Assembly (NCBI GenBank): GCA_022650485.1 | Contig: JALCPP010000004.1 | Location: 185,650 to 249,649, forward strand | From: Oscillospiraceae bacterium | GTDB taxonomy: Bacteria > Bacillota > Clostridia > Oscillospirales > Acutalibacteraceae | Direction: 5' to 3' | Length of the DNA: 64,000 nt | Shown here: positions 42,349-51,323 of the stretch, one piece after another | Layout of the letters: each line of letters begins with the position of its first letter | How positions within the stretch are numbered: the first letter of the stretch is position 1 | Position numbers and translations under genes: made by a program | Notes under the pieces: generated by a model | What the model was told of the DNA's origin: nothing | Seen by the model: the letters and a program-made list of their open reading frames with translations, nothing else | Databases searched by the model: none

Positions 42349-43365
42349 TTGAAAGAGCTTGAACAGCTTATGTTCCGCCTTTGCAAAGCTCCCGGTATTT
42401 CCGGAGGGGAGAGGCTTGCGGCAAAGGTTGTGGCAGCGGAGCTTTCAGATATTGCCAAGGTGAAGATCGACCGGATGGGAAGTCTGACGGCGGAATTCGG
42501 AAATCCGAAAGCGAAGGAGCATGTGCTTCTCGATGCACATCTGGATCAGATCGGCCTGGTGGTTACCGGGATTGATGAAAATGGATTTTTGAAAGTCGGC
42601 CGCTGCGGTGGAATGGACGCACGGGTGCTTCCGGGAAGCGCGGTTACAGTTTATGGAAAAGAGACGCTGTGCGGTGTTGTCTGCTGCACACCGCCCCATT
42701 TGCAGGAGGGCGGAGAGGATCAGGTGCCGCCGGTGGACAAAATGTCGGTGGATATCGGTTTGCCCCATGATGAGGTGGAAAAGGTGGTTTTCCCCGGTGA
42801 CCGTATTCTGTTCCACACGCAGCCGAAGCGTCTGCTCGGAACACGTGTTTCCGCCGCGGGGCTGGACGACCGCGCGGGAGTTGCGGCGTTTATTCGCTGT
42901 GCGCAGATTTTGTCCGGTGAAAAATTGTCCTGCCGTGTGACCATCCTCTGCAGTGTGCAGGAGGAAGTCGGGGGAGCAGGCGCAAAAACCGGTGCATTTT
43001 CAGCGGAACCGACACAGGCCATCGCGACCGACGTCAGTTTTGCTTCTCAGCCCGGCGTTCGACCGGTCAATATTGGAAAGCTCGGCGGCGGGCCGATGAT
43101 CGGTATCGCGCCGGTTTTGAACCGGAAAATGACGGACAGGCTGATCGCTTTGGCGAAGGAGAAGAAGCTGCCGTTCACACGCGAAGTGATGGGCGGTGAC
43201 ACGGGAACCAACTCTGATGACATTGCGACTTCCCGGGGCGGTGTAATGACCGGTCTGGTTTCCATTCCGCTGCGGTATATGCATACCCCTGCGGAAGTAA
43301 TTGACCTGAAAGATGTAGAAAACACGGCGCAGCTGATCGCCGCGTATTTGCGGGAGGTGGGCTGA
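42349..43365 (+). CDS. M42 family metallopeptidase (first copy)
   Basis: 338 residues. Zinc/cobalt aminopeptidase of the M42 (TET/FrvX/YsdC) family. Ligands fall in LLDAHLDQIGLV (His, Asp), AGLDDRAGVAAFI (Asp), VQEEVGGAGA (Glu pair) and GGDTGTNSDDI. Start is TTG at 42349 with AGGAGGGA upstream. It overlaps the second copy by one base (TGATG). The two may form mixed or separate TET complexes digesting peptides. Confidence 0.9.
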   Translation: MKELEQLMFRLCKAPGISGGERLAAKVVAAELSDIAKVKIDRMGSLTAEFGNPKAKEHVLLDAHLDQIGLVVTGIDENGFLKVGRCGGMDARVLPGSAVTVYGKETLCGVVCCTPPHLQEGGEDQVPPVDKMSVDIGLPHDEVEKVVFPGDRILFHTQPKRLLGTRVSAAGLDDRAGVAAFIRCAQILSGEKLSCRVTILCSVQEEVGGAGAKTGAFSAEPTQAIATDVSFASQPGVRPVNIGKLGGGPMIGIAPVLNRKMTDRLIALAKEKKLPFTREVMGGDTGTNSDDIATSRGGVMTGLVSIPLRYMHTPAEVIDLKDVENTAQLIAAYLREVG

Positions 43366-44396
43366 TGAGCCGGTTTGAACTGCTTCGTGAACTTTGCGAG
43401 GCGCACGGAATTTCCGGGCGTGAGGACGCAGTGCGGAATATCATCCTTCGGGAGATTGAGCCGCTTGCCGATTCGGTACAGGTTACTCCGCTCGGCAATA
43501 TTATCGCGTTTCAAAAAGGAAAAAAAAGGCCGAAAACCAGCCTGATGCTCGACGCGCATATGGATGAAGTCGGGCTGATTATCACCGATTTTACAGAGGA
43601 AGGTTTCCTGCGGTTTTCCACGGTGGGCGGGATTGACCGACGCATTCTGCCGGGAAAGACGGTCTGGATTGAAGGAAAGCTTTCCGGTGTGATCGGCGTT
43701 AAGCCGATTCATCTGCTGGAAAGGGACGAAAGAGAAAAAAGCGTTCCGCTCAAGGACCTTTTTATTGATATCGGAGCGGAAACCCGCGAAGAAGCCGAAA
43801 AATTGGTGGCGCCCGGCGACGCGGTGATATTCGATTCCGTGTTTGATTTGTCTCACGGCAAAATCAAAAGTAAGGCGCTGGACGACCGAGCCGGCTGTGC
43901 ACTGCTGATCGAGCTGATGCGTGACGGTCTTGCCTATGATACAACATTTGTTTTTTCCGTACAGGAGGAAGTCGGGCTGAATGGCGCGAAGACGGCCGGA
44001 TATGCCGTGCATCCGCAGGCTGCCATCGCCGTGGAATGCACCACGGCGGCGGATGTGGCAGGGGTAGAGCGCGGCAGGGACGTCTGCCGCGTCGGCGAAG
44101 GTCCGGTGGTGTCGTTTATGGACCGCCGCACTCTGTATGACCGCGAGTATTATCAGCTGGCCTTTGAAGCGGCGAAAGCCGCGGGGGTCAAGTGCCAGCC
44201 GAAGCGCGCTGTTGCCGGCGGAAACGATGCGGGAGCGATCTCCACCTCATGCGGCGGTGTGCGAATGGCATCGGTGTCCCTGCCCTGCCGTTATCTTCAT
44301 GCTCCGGTTGGAATCATTTCACAGGATGACTATGAAGAAGCAAAAAAATTGCTTGCCGTTTTGGCCGAAAGGATTGCTGAAACAGATACTATATGA
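43365..44396 (+). CDS. M42 family metallopeptidase (second copy)
   Basis: 343 residues, clearly related to the preceding gene. SLMLDAHMDEVGLIITDF, KALDDRAGCALLIELM, SVQEEVGLNGAKTAGY and the C-terminal AGGNDAGAISTSCGGVR carry the metal and catalytic positions. Tandem duplicate of M42 peptidases with diverged sequence; substrate preferences probably differ. The stop overlaps the GNAT start (ATGA). Confidence 0.9.
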   Translation: MSRFELLRELCEAHGISGREDAVRNIILREIEPLADSVQVTPLGNIIAFQKGKKRPKTSLMLDAHMDEVGLIITDFTEEGFLRFSTVGGIDRRILPGKTVWIEGKLSGVIGVKPIHLLERDEREKSVPLKDLFIDIGAETREEAEKLVAPGDAVIFDSVFDLSHGKIKSKALDDRAGCALLIELMRDGLAYDTTFVFSVQEEVGLNGAKTAGYAVHPQAAIAVECTTAADVAGVERGRDVCRVGEGPVVSFMDRRTLYDREYYQLAFEAAKAAGVKCQPKRAVAGGNDAGAISTSCGGVRMASVSLPCRYLHAPVGIISQDDYEEAKKLLAVLAERIAETDTI

Positions 44397-45139
44397 TGAA
44401 ACTTGTAGAATCAAAAAATGATCTTATCGCTTCCGAAGAGAATCCGTTCGGCTGTAAAATACGGTCTATGGCGGAAGCATATGGAACCGATGAAGTGTTT
44501 GCTCAGTTTTGGGCACAGGAGGGCGGTTCCGCCCTGGCAAAAATGGACGATGCCGCCGTGTTGGAAGACCGGCGGGCAGACTGGGGGGAGCTGGCCCAGT
44601 TCCTCCGCATGTTGGATATTAAAACCGTTTCTTGTTCGGAAACAGCTGCCGAGCATCTGAAACTTCCGGTGTCGTCAAGCGGAGAAATTATGCTGCTGCA
44701 CGGCGCCGTGGACACGGCGTGTCCTCCGGAAGCGGAAAAGAACCCGGGATTGCGCGAAGTTTATGCGCTGTTGTGCGCGGCGCGAACAGAAACATTCTGC
44801 CCGCCTGAGTTTGAACCGTTTTATATGGATATGTCTTACCGGACACGGCACGGGGCGGCCATGTCTGTTGGAATTCGCTTTGGCGATACGCTGGCGGCCT
44901 GCGCGCTCTGTTCTTCCATGACGGAGCGCGCCGCTGTTCTGTCCGCCGTGGCGGTTCTGCCGGAATACCGCCGCAGGGGGCTTGGCCGCTCTGCCGTTAC
45001 CGCGCTGACACAACTGCTTCACAGGGAAAAAATTTACCTTTTTCGAGCGGACGGGGAAAATGAAGAATTTTACCGTTCTATGGGGTTTGAGCCGGCCGGC
45101 CGGTGGGCGGAGATTGATCTTCAGGAGAAGACAAAATGA
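44393..45139 (+). CDS. GNAT-family N-acetyltransferase
   Basis: 248 residues. The C-terminal 110 residues form a GNAT fold with the acetyl-CoA motif VLPEYRRRGLGRSAVTAL and FYRSMGFEPAG. The first 130 residues have no recognised domain and may bind the acceptor. It is the fourth gene of an operon with murD and two M42 peptidases; peptide or amino acid acetylation is possible but not shown. ATG pairs at 44393/44396 make the start uncertain by one codon. Confidence 0.85.
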   Translation: MMKLVESKNDLIASEENPFGCKIRSMAEAYGTDEVFAQFWAQEGGSALAKMDDAAVLEDRRADWGELAQFLRMLDIKTVSCSETAAEHLKLPVSSSGEIMLLHGAVDTACPPEAEKNPGLREVYALLCAARTETFCPPEFEPFYMDMSYRTRHGAAMSVGIRFGDTLAACALCSSMTERAAVLSAVAVLPEYRRRGLGRSAVTALTQLLHREKIYLFRADGENEEFYRSMGFEPAGRWAEIDLQEKTK

Positions 45140-45324
45140 AAGAAAAACGTTTTGAGGTTCTTTATTCACAGGGAGCGGTGGATGTCGTAAAAATTATCCG
45201 AGATACGCACACCGGTGTGCAGTACCTTTGCATGCAGGCGGGTTACGCCGGAGGATTGACGCCGCTTTTGGACCGTGACGGAAAACCGGTTGTTTCGGCC
45301 GTTGGGGCGGACGAAATGCGCTGA
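45136..45324 (+). CDS. DUF6440 family small protein
   Basis: 62 residues. The pattern RFEVLYSQGAVDVVKIIRD, TGVQYL and GYAGGLTPLLDRDGKPV matches the DUF6440 family, small beta-rich proteins of unknown function in Bacillota. AGGAGA lies upstream of the ATG, which overlaps the GNAT stop. Encoded in the same operon. Confidence 0.8.
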   Translation: MKEKRFEVLYSQGAVDVVKIIRDTHTGVQYLCMQAGYAGGLTPLLDRDGKPVVSAVGADEMR

Positions 45325-45376
45325 TCGAAAACAGAAAAAACACATACTAAGCAAAATAGGAATGGGAGTCGATCGT

Positions 45377-46645
45377 TTGTATCCTTTTTTTAAAATTGAT
45401 CAGAGAATTCAAGATGCGGCAAAACGTGCCGAAGAGATGATACGCCCGCAGATTGAGCAGATCGATCAGACCACGGAGTACAATCAGCAGAAAATGCTGG
45501 CGGCATTTATCAAAAACGGGGTGAGCGAAAGCCATTTTGTGGCTTCGACCGGGTACGGATACGGGGACCGCGGCCGTGAAACACTGGACCGTGTCTTTGC
45601 GGATGCGCTCGGTGCGGAGGACGCGCTGGTCCGCCACAATTTTGTGAGCGGGACGCATGCTTTGACCGTCGCGCTGTTCGGCGTTCTGCGGCCGGGGGAC
45701 ACGATGCTGAGCGTTACGGGAATTCCTTATGACACGCTCCGCTCCGTCATTGGGCTGACCGGGAACGGCATCGGTTCGCTCAAAGAATTCGGAATCAAAT
45801 ATGAGCAGGTTGATTTAACACCACAGGGACATCCGGATTATGAGGAGATCGAGCGCAGGGTTCACCCGGGACTCCGGATGGTTTATGTACAGCGCTCGCG
45901 CGGGTACAGTCTGCGCCCTTCGCTGTTTGTGGAAGAAATTGAAAAGATCGCCAAAATCGCGAAAAAGAAAGCCCCGGATTGTGTTGTCATGGTGGACAAT
46001 TGCTACGGGGAGTTTGTGCAGCGCACCGAGCCGGTTTCGCGCGGAGCCGATTTGATGGCGGGTTCTTTAATTAAGAATCCGGGCGGCGGAATTGCACCGA
46101 CCGGCGGATATATTGCCGGGACAAAAGAACTGGTGGAGCGCTGTGCATATCGTTTGACGACCCCGGGAACCGGGCGTGAAATCGGGGCGACGCTCGGTAA
46201 TAACCGGGAGCTTTTCATGGGGGCGTTCCATGCGCCTCATGTAACCGGGGAAGCGTTGAAAACCGCCGTGTTTACCGCGGCGCTGTTCCAGCTTTTAGGG
46301 TATGGAGTTACGCCGAACTATGATGAGCCGCGTGCCGATATTATTCAGACCATGCTGCTTGAAAATGAAACGGCGCTGGTCGCGTTCTGCCAGGGTGTGC
46401 AGAAAGGGGCGCCGGTGGATTCGTTTGTTCTGCCGGAACCGTGGGATATGCCCGGTTATGACTGCAAGGTGATTATGGCGGCGGGTGCGTTTACGCTCGG
46501 TGCGTCGATTGAACTTTCCGCCGATGCTCCGCTGCGAGAACCCTATGCCGCATGGATGCAGGGCGGGCTGAATTACCACAGCGGGCGCCTTGGCGCGATG
46601 CTGGCCGCGCAGTCGATGCTGGAACAGGGAGTTTTAAAAGACTGA
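45377..46645 (+). CDS. PLP-dependent methionine gamma-lyase-like protein (YnbB family)
   Basis: About 422 residues. Fold-type I PLP enzyme of the PF06838 family, once called aluminium resistance protein and related to cystathionine/methionine lyases. STGYGYGDRGRETLDRVFA, HNFVSGTHALTVALF, MVDNCYGEFV and the PLP lysine in GSLIKNPGGGIAPTGGYI are present. A frame is open from 45275, but GGGAG nine bases before TTG 45377 gives the protein start expected for the family; ATG 45362 is an alternative. Substrate not established. Confidence 0.88.
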   Translation: MYPFFKIDQRIQDAAKRAEEMIRPQIEQIDQTTEYNQQKMLAAFIKNGVSESHFVASTGYGYGDRGRETLDRVFADALGAEDALVRHNFVSGTHALTVALFGVLRPGDTMLSVTGIPYDTLRSVIGLTGNGIGSLKEFGIKYEQVDLTPQGHPDYEEIERRVHPGLRMVYVQRSRGYSLRPSLFVEEIEKIAKIAKKKAPDCVVMVDNCYGEFVQRTEPVSRGADLMAGSLIKNPGGGIAPTGGYIAGTKELVERCAYRLTTPGTGREIGATLGNNRELFMGAFHAPHVTGEALKTAVFTAALFQLLGYGVTPNYDEPRADIIQTMLLENETALVAFCQGVQKGAPVDSFVLPEPWDMPGYDCKVIMAAGAFTLGASIELSADAPLREPYAAWMQGGLNYHSGRLGAMLAAQSMLEQGVLKD

Positions 46646-46648
46646 TGC

Positions 46649-46704
46649 TTGCCAAATCGCCGATTCTGCGCTATAATACAGAAGTCTGGTTTTAGCCAGA
46701 CTTT
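46649..46704 (+). promoter_or_regulatory. tRNA-Leu promoter and leader hairpin
   Basis: TTGCCA (46649-46654), 17 bases, TATAAT (46672-46677). A perfect hairpin AAGTCTGG / CCAGACTT (46682-46702) lies between it and the tRNA; it may terminate the upstream gene or be a processed leader. Confidence 0.6.
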
Positions 46705-46706
46705 AT

Positions 46707-46790
46707 GCGGGTGTGGTGGAATTGGCAGACACGCAAGATTTAGGTTCTTGTGAGTTTCTCGTGCAGGTTCAAGTCCTGTCACCCGCACCA
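46707..46790 (+). tRNA. tRNA-Leu (anticodon UAG)
   Basis: Acceptor arms GCGGGTG (46707-46713) and CACCCGC (46780-46786), encoded CCA end, long variable arm, T-arm GGTTCAAGTCC. The anticodon stem CAAGA/TCTTG encloses TTTAGGT, giving UAG, which reads CUN leucine codons. The tRNA is intact. Confidence 0.95.
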
Positions 46791-46802
46791 AACTCACATA
46801 AT

Positions 46803-46847
46803 CCGAACCATATCTTCCAAATAGGAGATGGGTTCGGGTTTTGTATT
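46803..46847 (+). terminator. Terminator of tRNA-Leu
   Basis: CCGAACC (46803-46809) pairs with GGTTCGG (46831-46837); the inner bases pair partly; TTTTGTATTTT follows. It marks the last backbone sequence before the AT-rich element. Confidence 0.65.
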
Positions 46848-46879
46848 TTATTAAAAGATTTAGAGTATGTATAAGATTT

Positions 46880-46915
46880 AAGCCGATGGAATTTTGTGTT
46901 CCATCGGCTTTTGCT
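46880..46915. terminator. Terminator at the left end of the mobile element
   Basis: AAGCCGATGGAA (46880-46891) pairs with TTCCATCGGCTT (46899-46910), perfect 12-base-pair stem. It lies just downstream of the leftward-reading mob genes. Confidence 0.75.
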
Positions 46916-46918
46916 ATT

Positions 46919-47164
46919 TTATGCGATTGCTTTTTTCTGTTCCTCTTGCTCCTTTTTCCACTGCGCATAGGCTTTCATATTCTTATCGTCCTTGTAAAAA
47001 TCTAAGGCACTTGCAAGGTAAGATTCAGCTAAAGACTCTGTTACCGAATCAGGTATTTCCTTTACCTCGGGTGGAAGGCATAGAATAGATACCTCAATTC
47101 CTTTGTCATCTAACTCTTGTATAACAGCTAATAATTCTCTAAGCTGATCGTGTATTGTTTTCAT
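46919..47164 (-). CDS. Small hypothetical protein of the mobile element
   Basis: 81 residues, largely helical (HDQLRELLAVIQELDDKGIE; DFYKDDKNMKAYAQWKKEQE), no membrane segment. Not recognised. AAGGAGAA lies upstream of the ATG, 14 bases after the relaxase stop. Its place at the end of the mob operon suggests an accessory of mobilisation. Confidence 0.6.
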   Translation of the reverse strand: MKTIHDQLRELLAVIQELDDKGIEVSILCLPPEVKEIPDSVTESLAESYLASALDFYKDDKNMKAYAQWKKEQEEQKKAIA

Positions 47165-47177
47165 ATTGTCATTCTCC

Positions 47178-48200
47178 TTACATAATTGTCATTTCAAAAT
47201 CTTGCCCCTGCTCGCTTTGCAGTTTGTGACCTGCGGCAAGCTTTTTGAGATTTTCTCTTTGCTTTTGTTTTCTGTCTGTCCAAGTTTTTGGGGTAATTAG
47301 TGGTGGGGTATCACCAACGCTTTCAAGTTTTTTTCCCAGTGAAATGACATCTTCGGTAAGTCCATAGTGTGCTTGCATTTCACCAAGCCAACCCTCCGGT
47401 GGCTCATAGGTCAGAGGTTTGAAACCTGTTTCTTGTCTGAATATAAATAACTTTTCTAAGTTTTCCTTGAGATAGGTGTCATCGTGTAGCTTATTATCTC
47501 TGCACTTGTAACCCTCTGGGGTGGTGTAGGTGATATATTTTCTCTTATCGCTCCAGTTAACTTCGTAGCCCTCATATTCCATATTGTGAATAAAGCTTTC
47601 CCTGTCGGTAGAGTACAAAAGGGCATCTTCAATAGCGGCAATGAGTTGCAGTTTCCAACTTTGACAACGCTCGGCTGCACGATATTCTCGTTGCTTGATG
47701 GCTTGTCCTCGTTTCAACTTTTGGTATGGTTCTAAAACCATCAGCCCATGAGCCATGCAAATTTGGTCATTTACCATTCGCTGTTCCATTAAAATATCGT
47801 GGTTTTGATGTAGCTTTTTTCCTGTTTTGAAGCTGACGGAGTTTACCACAATATGATTGTGTGGGTGCTTGGTGTTGCAGTGAGTGGCAACCATAACCTC
47901 AAAATCAGGGAACAGCTTTTGTGCAAGCTCCAAACCAATTTGATGAACTTCCAACGGTGTAACTTTATCTTCCTCTGGGAATGACTGCACAAACTGATAA
48001 AACTGTCTGCCATCATCTTTTTTATACTGCTGTTTGGTGAGGCACATTTCAGCATAGCCGCTGTAATAATTGCAATTCAATCCTGTTCGAAGAGGTATAT
48101 CGTTGTAATAAACCTTGTTACTATCAGAGATATAATTGAGAACACCAGCCATTGCACCCTTGGTTTGTTTCTTGTTTTTGACCGCACTAAACACTGCCAT
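47178..48200 (-). CDS. MobA-type relaxase (MOBP-like)
   Basis: 340 residues. Nicks oriT to start conjugative transfer. The HUH metal motif is in THCNTKHPHNHIVVNSV (HxH), with the conserved N-terminal YISDSNKVYYND and a candidate catalytic Tyr among the early tyrosines. Its gene overlaps mobC by 14 bases. It needs a type IV secretion apparatus supplied by another element, since none is encoded here, so the element is mobilizable, not self-transmissible. Confidence 0.9.
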   Translation of the reverse strand: MAVFSAVKNKKQTKGAMAGVLNYISDSNKVYYNDIPLRTGLNCNYYSGYAEMCLTKQQYKKDDGRQFYQFVQSFPEEDKVTPLEVHQIGLELAQKLFPDFEVMVATHCNTKHPHNHIVVNSVSFKTGKKLHQNHDILMEQRMVNDQICMAHGLMVLEPYQKLKRGQAIKQREYRAAERCQSWKLQLIAAIEDALLYSTDRESFIHNMEYEGYEVNWSDKRKYITYTTPEGYKCRDNKLHDDTYLKENLEKLFIFRQETGFKPLTYEPPEGWLGEMQAHYGLTEDVISLGKKLESVGDTPPLITPKTWTDRKQKQRENLKKLAAGHKLQSEQGQDFEMTIM

Positions 48201-48516
48201 CGCTGTCCACCACCTTTGTCAGTTCATTGATTTTCCAATAGATTGCTGTTAATGATTCTTCAGTTTCATCAAGATTTACTGTGTTAATCACACCTTGGTG
48301 GCTTAGCATTGTGAGCTGATTTAGGTTGTTTCCAATGCGTTTTAGCTCAGTAACAATCTCAGGCAGTCCATCAATCACAATGATTTCTTTGCCTAAAGCT
48401 GAATTTGTGATGTAGTCGGTAACTGTCAACTTTGCTTTTTTAGACTTCTTTTTGATAGTGTCTAAGTCTTTTTCCGATACCCTAAATGCATAGTTTTTAT
48501 CTTTTAATTGTTTCAT
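48187..48516 (-). CDS. Relaxosome accessory protein MobC
   Basis: 109 residues. The N-terminal part is ribbon-helix-helix-like (YAFRVSEKDLDTIKKKSKKA, TVTDYITNSALG) and the C-terminal GNNLNQLTMLSHQG is the MobC signature. It binds near oriT and helps MobA. The ATG is preceded by a long leader with palindromes. Confidence 0.85.
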   Translation of the reverse strand: MKQLKDKNYAFRVSEKDLDTIKKKSKKAKLTVTDYITNSALGKEIIVIDGLPEIVTELKRIGNNLNQLTMLSHQGVINTVNLDETEESLTAIYWKINELTKVVDSDGSV

Positions 48517-48565
48517 TTAATTACTCCGTTTCACATTGATATGTCATATCTTCGTTCTAAAGGGG

Positions 48566-48640
48566 TGCGGGTCTCCCGCCGAGCAGTGACCGCCGTATAG
48601 GCGGACGCTATGCTCGCCCTACCCTAAAAGGGTAGGATTA
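48566..48640. other. Candidate oriT region (clustered inverted repeats)
   Basis: Upstream of mobC, three hairpins cluster in 80 bases: GCGGG-TCT-CCCGC (48568-48579), CCGCC-GTATA-GGCGG (48590-48604) and CCTACCCT-AAA-AGGGTAGG (48618-48636). Position between the mob operon and the ATPase gene, and local GC richness in an AT-rich element, fit an oriT. No nick site is identified. Confidence 0.45.
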
Positions 48641-48737
48641 CGTAACCGAAAGCTCCTCTGCTAATCTGAAATTGGTGCAAACGGAAATTTATCCGCAACG
48701 GTGGCTCAATTTGTGATTTTGCGTTGATGTCGTGTTA

Positions 48738-49859
48738 TTATCCCACCATATCCGTCAAAGGCTCACACGGTGGCGAACAGGGGGCAACGGTGGCGAGATT
48801 ACTCTCGGCTGACAGTGCTGACGGCAAAGACGGCAAATTTAGGGGGAGGCTTTCATCCGTCATACCTTCATTTTCACTTTTACCGTCATAATCAAGTGTA
48901 AATTCTCGCCTTTCAAAGGTTCTGTTTTCAGAATAATTAATGTTATTTTCAATTAAGAAATCCATGTGCTTGATGATTTTCTTTTTTAGAATTGGCGGCG
49001 AACTTTCTGTTCCATTAAACTCTTTAAGCTTTTCTGCAAGTTCCGTTGCAGTACCAGTAAAACTGCCAACTGATTTTATAAAATCAGAGAGAAGAATAAT
49101 CACCTCATCAACCTTTTTCTGCTCTACTTCAATTGGTTCACGCAGTTCCCAAAGTAAGTTATATTTGTTGAAATCTAAAAACAATTCTCGCTGTTCAATA
49201 TCTCGTCCTGTACAGATGAGCATTGCTCGGTTCTCAATTCTTTTTTCTTTCTGCAACACAAAGTTAGTATCAGCACCGCCGGCAATTCCACTGGTGCCCG
49301 AAATCATATTCAGCGGGTCGCTGTCGCCAGTTTTTCTAAGGTGATGAACTAAAACAATCGCAATCTTATATTTATCAGCAATTTGTTTCAATGCGTTGAT
49401 GTCATCGTAATCGGCTGCGTAAGGATTTACATTTGCTGATGTATTGCTACGAACTTTTTGCAAGGTATCAATTACGATTAAGCCTGTTTCAGAATGTTCC
49501 TTAATAAAATTTTCAATCTGAATTTCTAAACCGTTGCCGATAGTGTCGCTCATAATTGCAAAATGTAGATTTGACGGTGCATCATCTGTAATTTCAAACA
49601 GCCTGTTTTGTATTCTCGCAAAGCTATCTTCCAAGCAGAGATAAAGGACATCACTCTTGTGAGTTTCAAAATCCCAAACCTTTTCTCCTTTTGCAACCTG
49701 CAAACAAATCCACAGCGACAGCCAACTCTTACCGATTTTAGGTGAGCCTGCGAGAATATGCAGTCCTTGCGGTATCAGCCCATCTACAATAAATTTGAGT
49801 TGTTCAAGCGGTGTGGTCATCAAAGTTTCTGCATCCATGGTTTCAAGTTTATTTTTCAT
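48738..49859 (-). CDS. RepA-like AAA ATPase (AAA_25)
   Basis: 373 residues. RecA-fold helicase of the plasmid RepA type. Walker A GSPKIGKSW, Walker B LIVIDTL, and a VLVHHLRK sensor motif are visible. The C-terminal region is low-complexity with many Ser and Pro. Likely supports replication of the excised circular element. CAGGAG lies upstream of the ATG. Confidence 0.85.
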   Translation of the reverse strand: MKNKLETMDAETLMTTPLEQLKFIVDGLIPQGLHILAGSPKIGKSWLSLWICLQVAKGEKVWDFETHKSDVLYLCLEDSFARIQNRLFEITDDAPSNLHFAIMSDTIGNGLEIQIENFIKEHSETGLIVIDTLQKVRSNTSANVNPYAADYDDINALKQIADKYKIAIVLVHHLRKTGDSDPLNMISGTSGIAGGADTNFVLQKEKRIENRAMLICTGRDIEQRELFLDFNKYNLLWELREPIEVEQKKVDEVIILLSDFIKSVGSFTGTATELAEKLKEFNGTESSPPILKKKIIKHMDFLIENNINYSENRTFERREFTLDYDGKSENEGMTDESLPLNLPSLPSALSAESNLATVAPCSPPCEPLTDMVG

Positions 49860-50029
49860 TTACATTCTCCTGTGATAATAAATTCTGTTGTTGTCGTTCT
49901 ACCTAAAGCAGTTCCTGACCGAGGTTCTCTCCGTCGTTTTCGTCGCTCGCTCTTTTAGGTCTTGGCAACCGTATCACCTTTAGACGATCATTCAATTTTC
50001 AAGATACAAAGTTACTGATTGATATTATC

Positions 50030-50133
50030 AAATATATCTGATACAATAATGGTAACACATTAAAAAAACTTTTCAATAGCTTTTGGGGGTGTATCGCAAG
50101 GTCAGGTACATCTCAAAAATATATCTGATACAA
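50030..50133. repeat. Two 17-base direct repeats upstream of the DUF6076 gene
   Basis: AAATATATCTGATACAA occurs at 50030-50046 and 50117-50133, 87 bases apart. The first copy also forms TATCA-AATATATC-TGATA. They flank the start region of the next gene and could be operators or replication iterons. Confidence 0.6.
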
Positions 50134-50146
50134 AAGAGGTAATTTT

Positions 50147-51259
50147 ATGATTGAGGGAACAAAAAGAACAAATGAAAAAGTGAATACATTGCAGGAATTC
50201 ACCTTGATGTTTTGGAAAAACCAAATATTAATTAACGACAACAAAATTCCTTTGGGGCAGTGCACAACTGATATTCTAAATTTAAGCAATGACTATTTAG
50301 TTGAGATGAACGATAGTCGCAATGCTCTTGTAGGTGCAATGCAGACCTTATTTGATTTGCGCATAAAAAAAGACCTTGCAACCGATACTGAAATACAGAA
50401 CAAGTTAAACAAGGTTTTAGACTTGGCGATTGCCTTACCGCCATTTCATTATTTAATTGATAAAGAGTTCGGACACTCCATGCTCGTTGATATTTTTAAT
50501 TCTAAGCAGCAAGGGTTTAAGGCAATGACCGATAGAACAACCCATCAAGGTGAGGTATTCCATCACTTTATTTTCAAGCTACTTTCTATTATTGATGAAA
50601 CTATAGCTTTTAAAAAATATATTTCCGTGATGCTTGATTTGTATTTTGACAAACTAAATAAACGTAATGAGGAACATTACGCTGTTGGAGTTTTCAGCTT
50701 TTTTACAGATACAAAGCTTTTGAATGAAATCCGTATGACTATGCCTCCAATGCCAGCTTTTGATTTTGCACAGACAAGAGATGTAGGCATTGAGTATGCT
50801 CCTATGCGTAATCCCGAAAACGAAAAAGAGTATTTGATTGCTGAACGAATTGTATTTACAAGCATTGGTGCATTTTTGCACTTGGATTTCTTTAGAGCAT
50901 TGATGAATGGTCATTGCCCACGCAGATGTCACAACTGTGGCAAATACTTTTTGCTGTTGTCGGGACATAACACTTGCTATTGCTCCAATATAGCACCTAA
51001 CCAGAAGAAAGTTGGTGACGCAAAAACCTGCCGTGATATTGGTGCGCACATTAAAGAAACACAGAAAAAAGAAAAGCGTACCCCTGCTCAGCAGGAGTAC
51101 GACAAGGTTTATAACCGATTAAAAACACGGAAGAACCGTGGTAAAATTTCTGTTGATGAATGGAATAAGCAAGTAGCACTCGCTGTTTCTTATATGGAAC
51201 AAAACCAACGAGGTGAACTTCCGGATTTTGAGTATAAAGAAATTATGAAAAAGTTTTGA
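50147..51259 (+). CDS. DUF6076-type protein with a zinc-finger region
   Basis: 370 residues. Helical N-terminal two-thirds; a Cys-rich segment (HCPRRCHNCGKYFLLL, then NTCYCSNIAP and KTCRD) is followed by a basic tail. Such proteins are common cargo of integrative elements of Clostridia; function unknown, DNA or RNA binding is plausible from the zinc ribbon. AGAGGT lies upstream of the ATG. A perfect terminator follows. Confidence 0.7.
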   Translation: MIEGTKRTNEKVNTLQEFTLMFWKNQILINDNKIPLGQCTTDILNLSNDYLVEMNDSRNALVGAMQTLFDLRIKKDLATDTEIQNKLNKVLDLAIALPPFHYLIDKEFGHSMLVDIFNSKQQGFKAMTDRTTHQGEVFHHFIFKLLSIIDETIAFKKYISVMLDLYFDKLNKRNEEHYAVGVFSFFTDTKLLNEIRMTMPPMPAFDFAQTRDVGIEYAPMRNPENEKEYLIAERIVFTSIGAFLHLDFFRALMNGHCPRRCHNCGKYFLLLSGHNTCYCSNIAPNQKKVGDAKTCRDIGAHIKETQKKEKRTPAQQEYDKVYNRLKTRKNRGKISVDEWNKQVALAVSYMEQNQRGELPDFEYKEIMKKF

Positions 51260-51265
51260 TTGATA

Positions 51266-51310
51266 AAGGCAGTAGGTATACCTTGTTTTGAGGTATACCT
51301 ACTGCCTTTC
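51266..51310 (+). terminator. Terminator after the DUF6076-type gene
   Basis: AAAGGCAGTAGGTATACCT pairs with AGGTATACCTACTGCCTTT (51266-51309) around a TGTTTTG loop. It is symmetrical and serves the convergent gene as well. Confidence 0.85.
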
Positions 51311-51323
51311 ATTTGATATGGTT

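Noticed and set aside
46707..46790. tRNA-Leu as attachment site of the mobile element
   Set aside because: The element carries a serine, not a tyrosine, recombinase, and I see no repeat of the tRNA 3' end at the right side.
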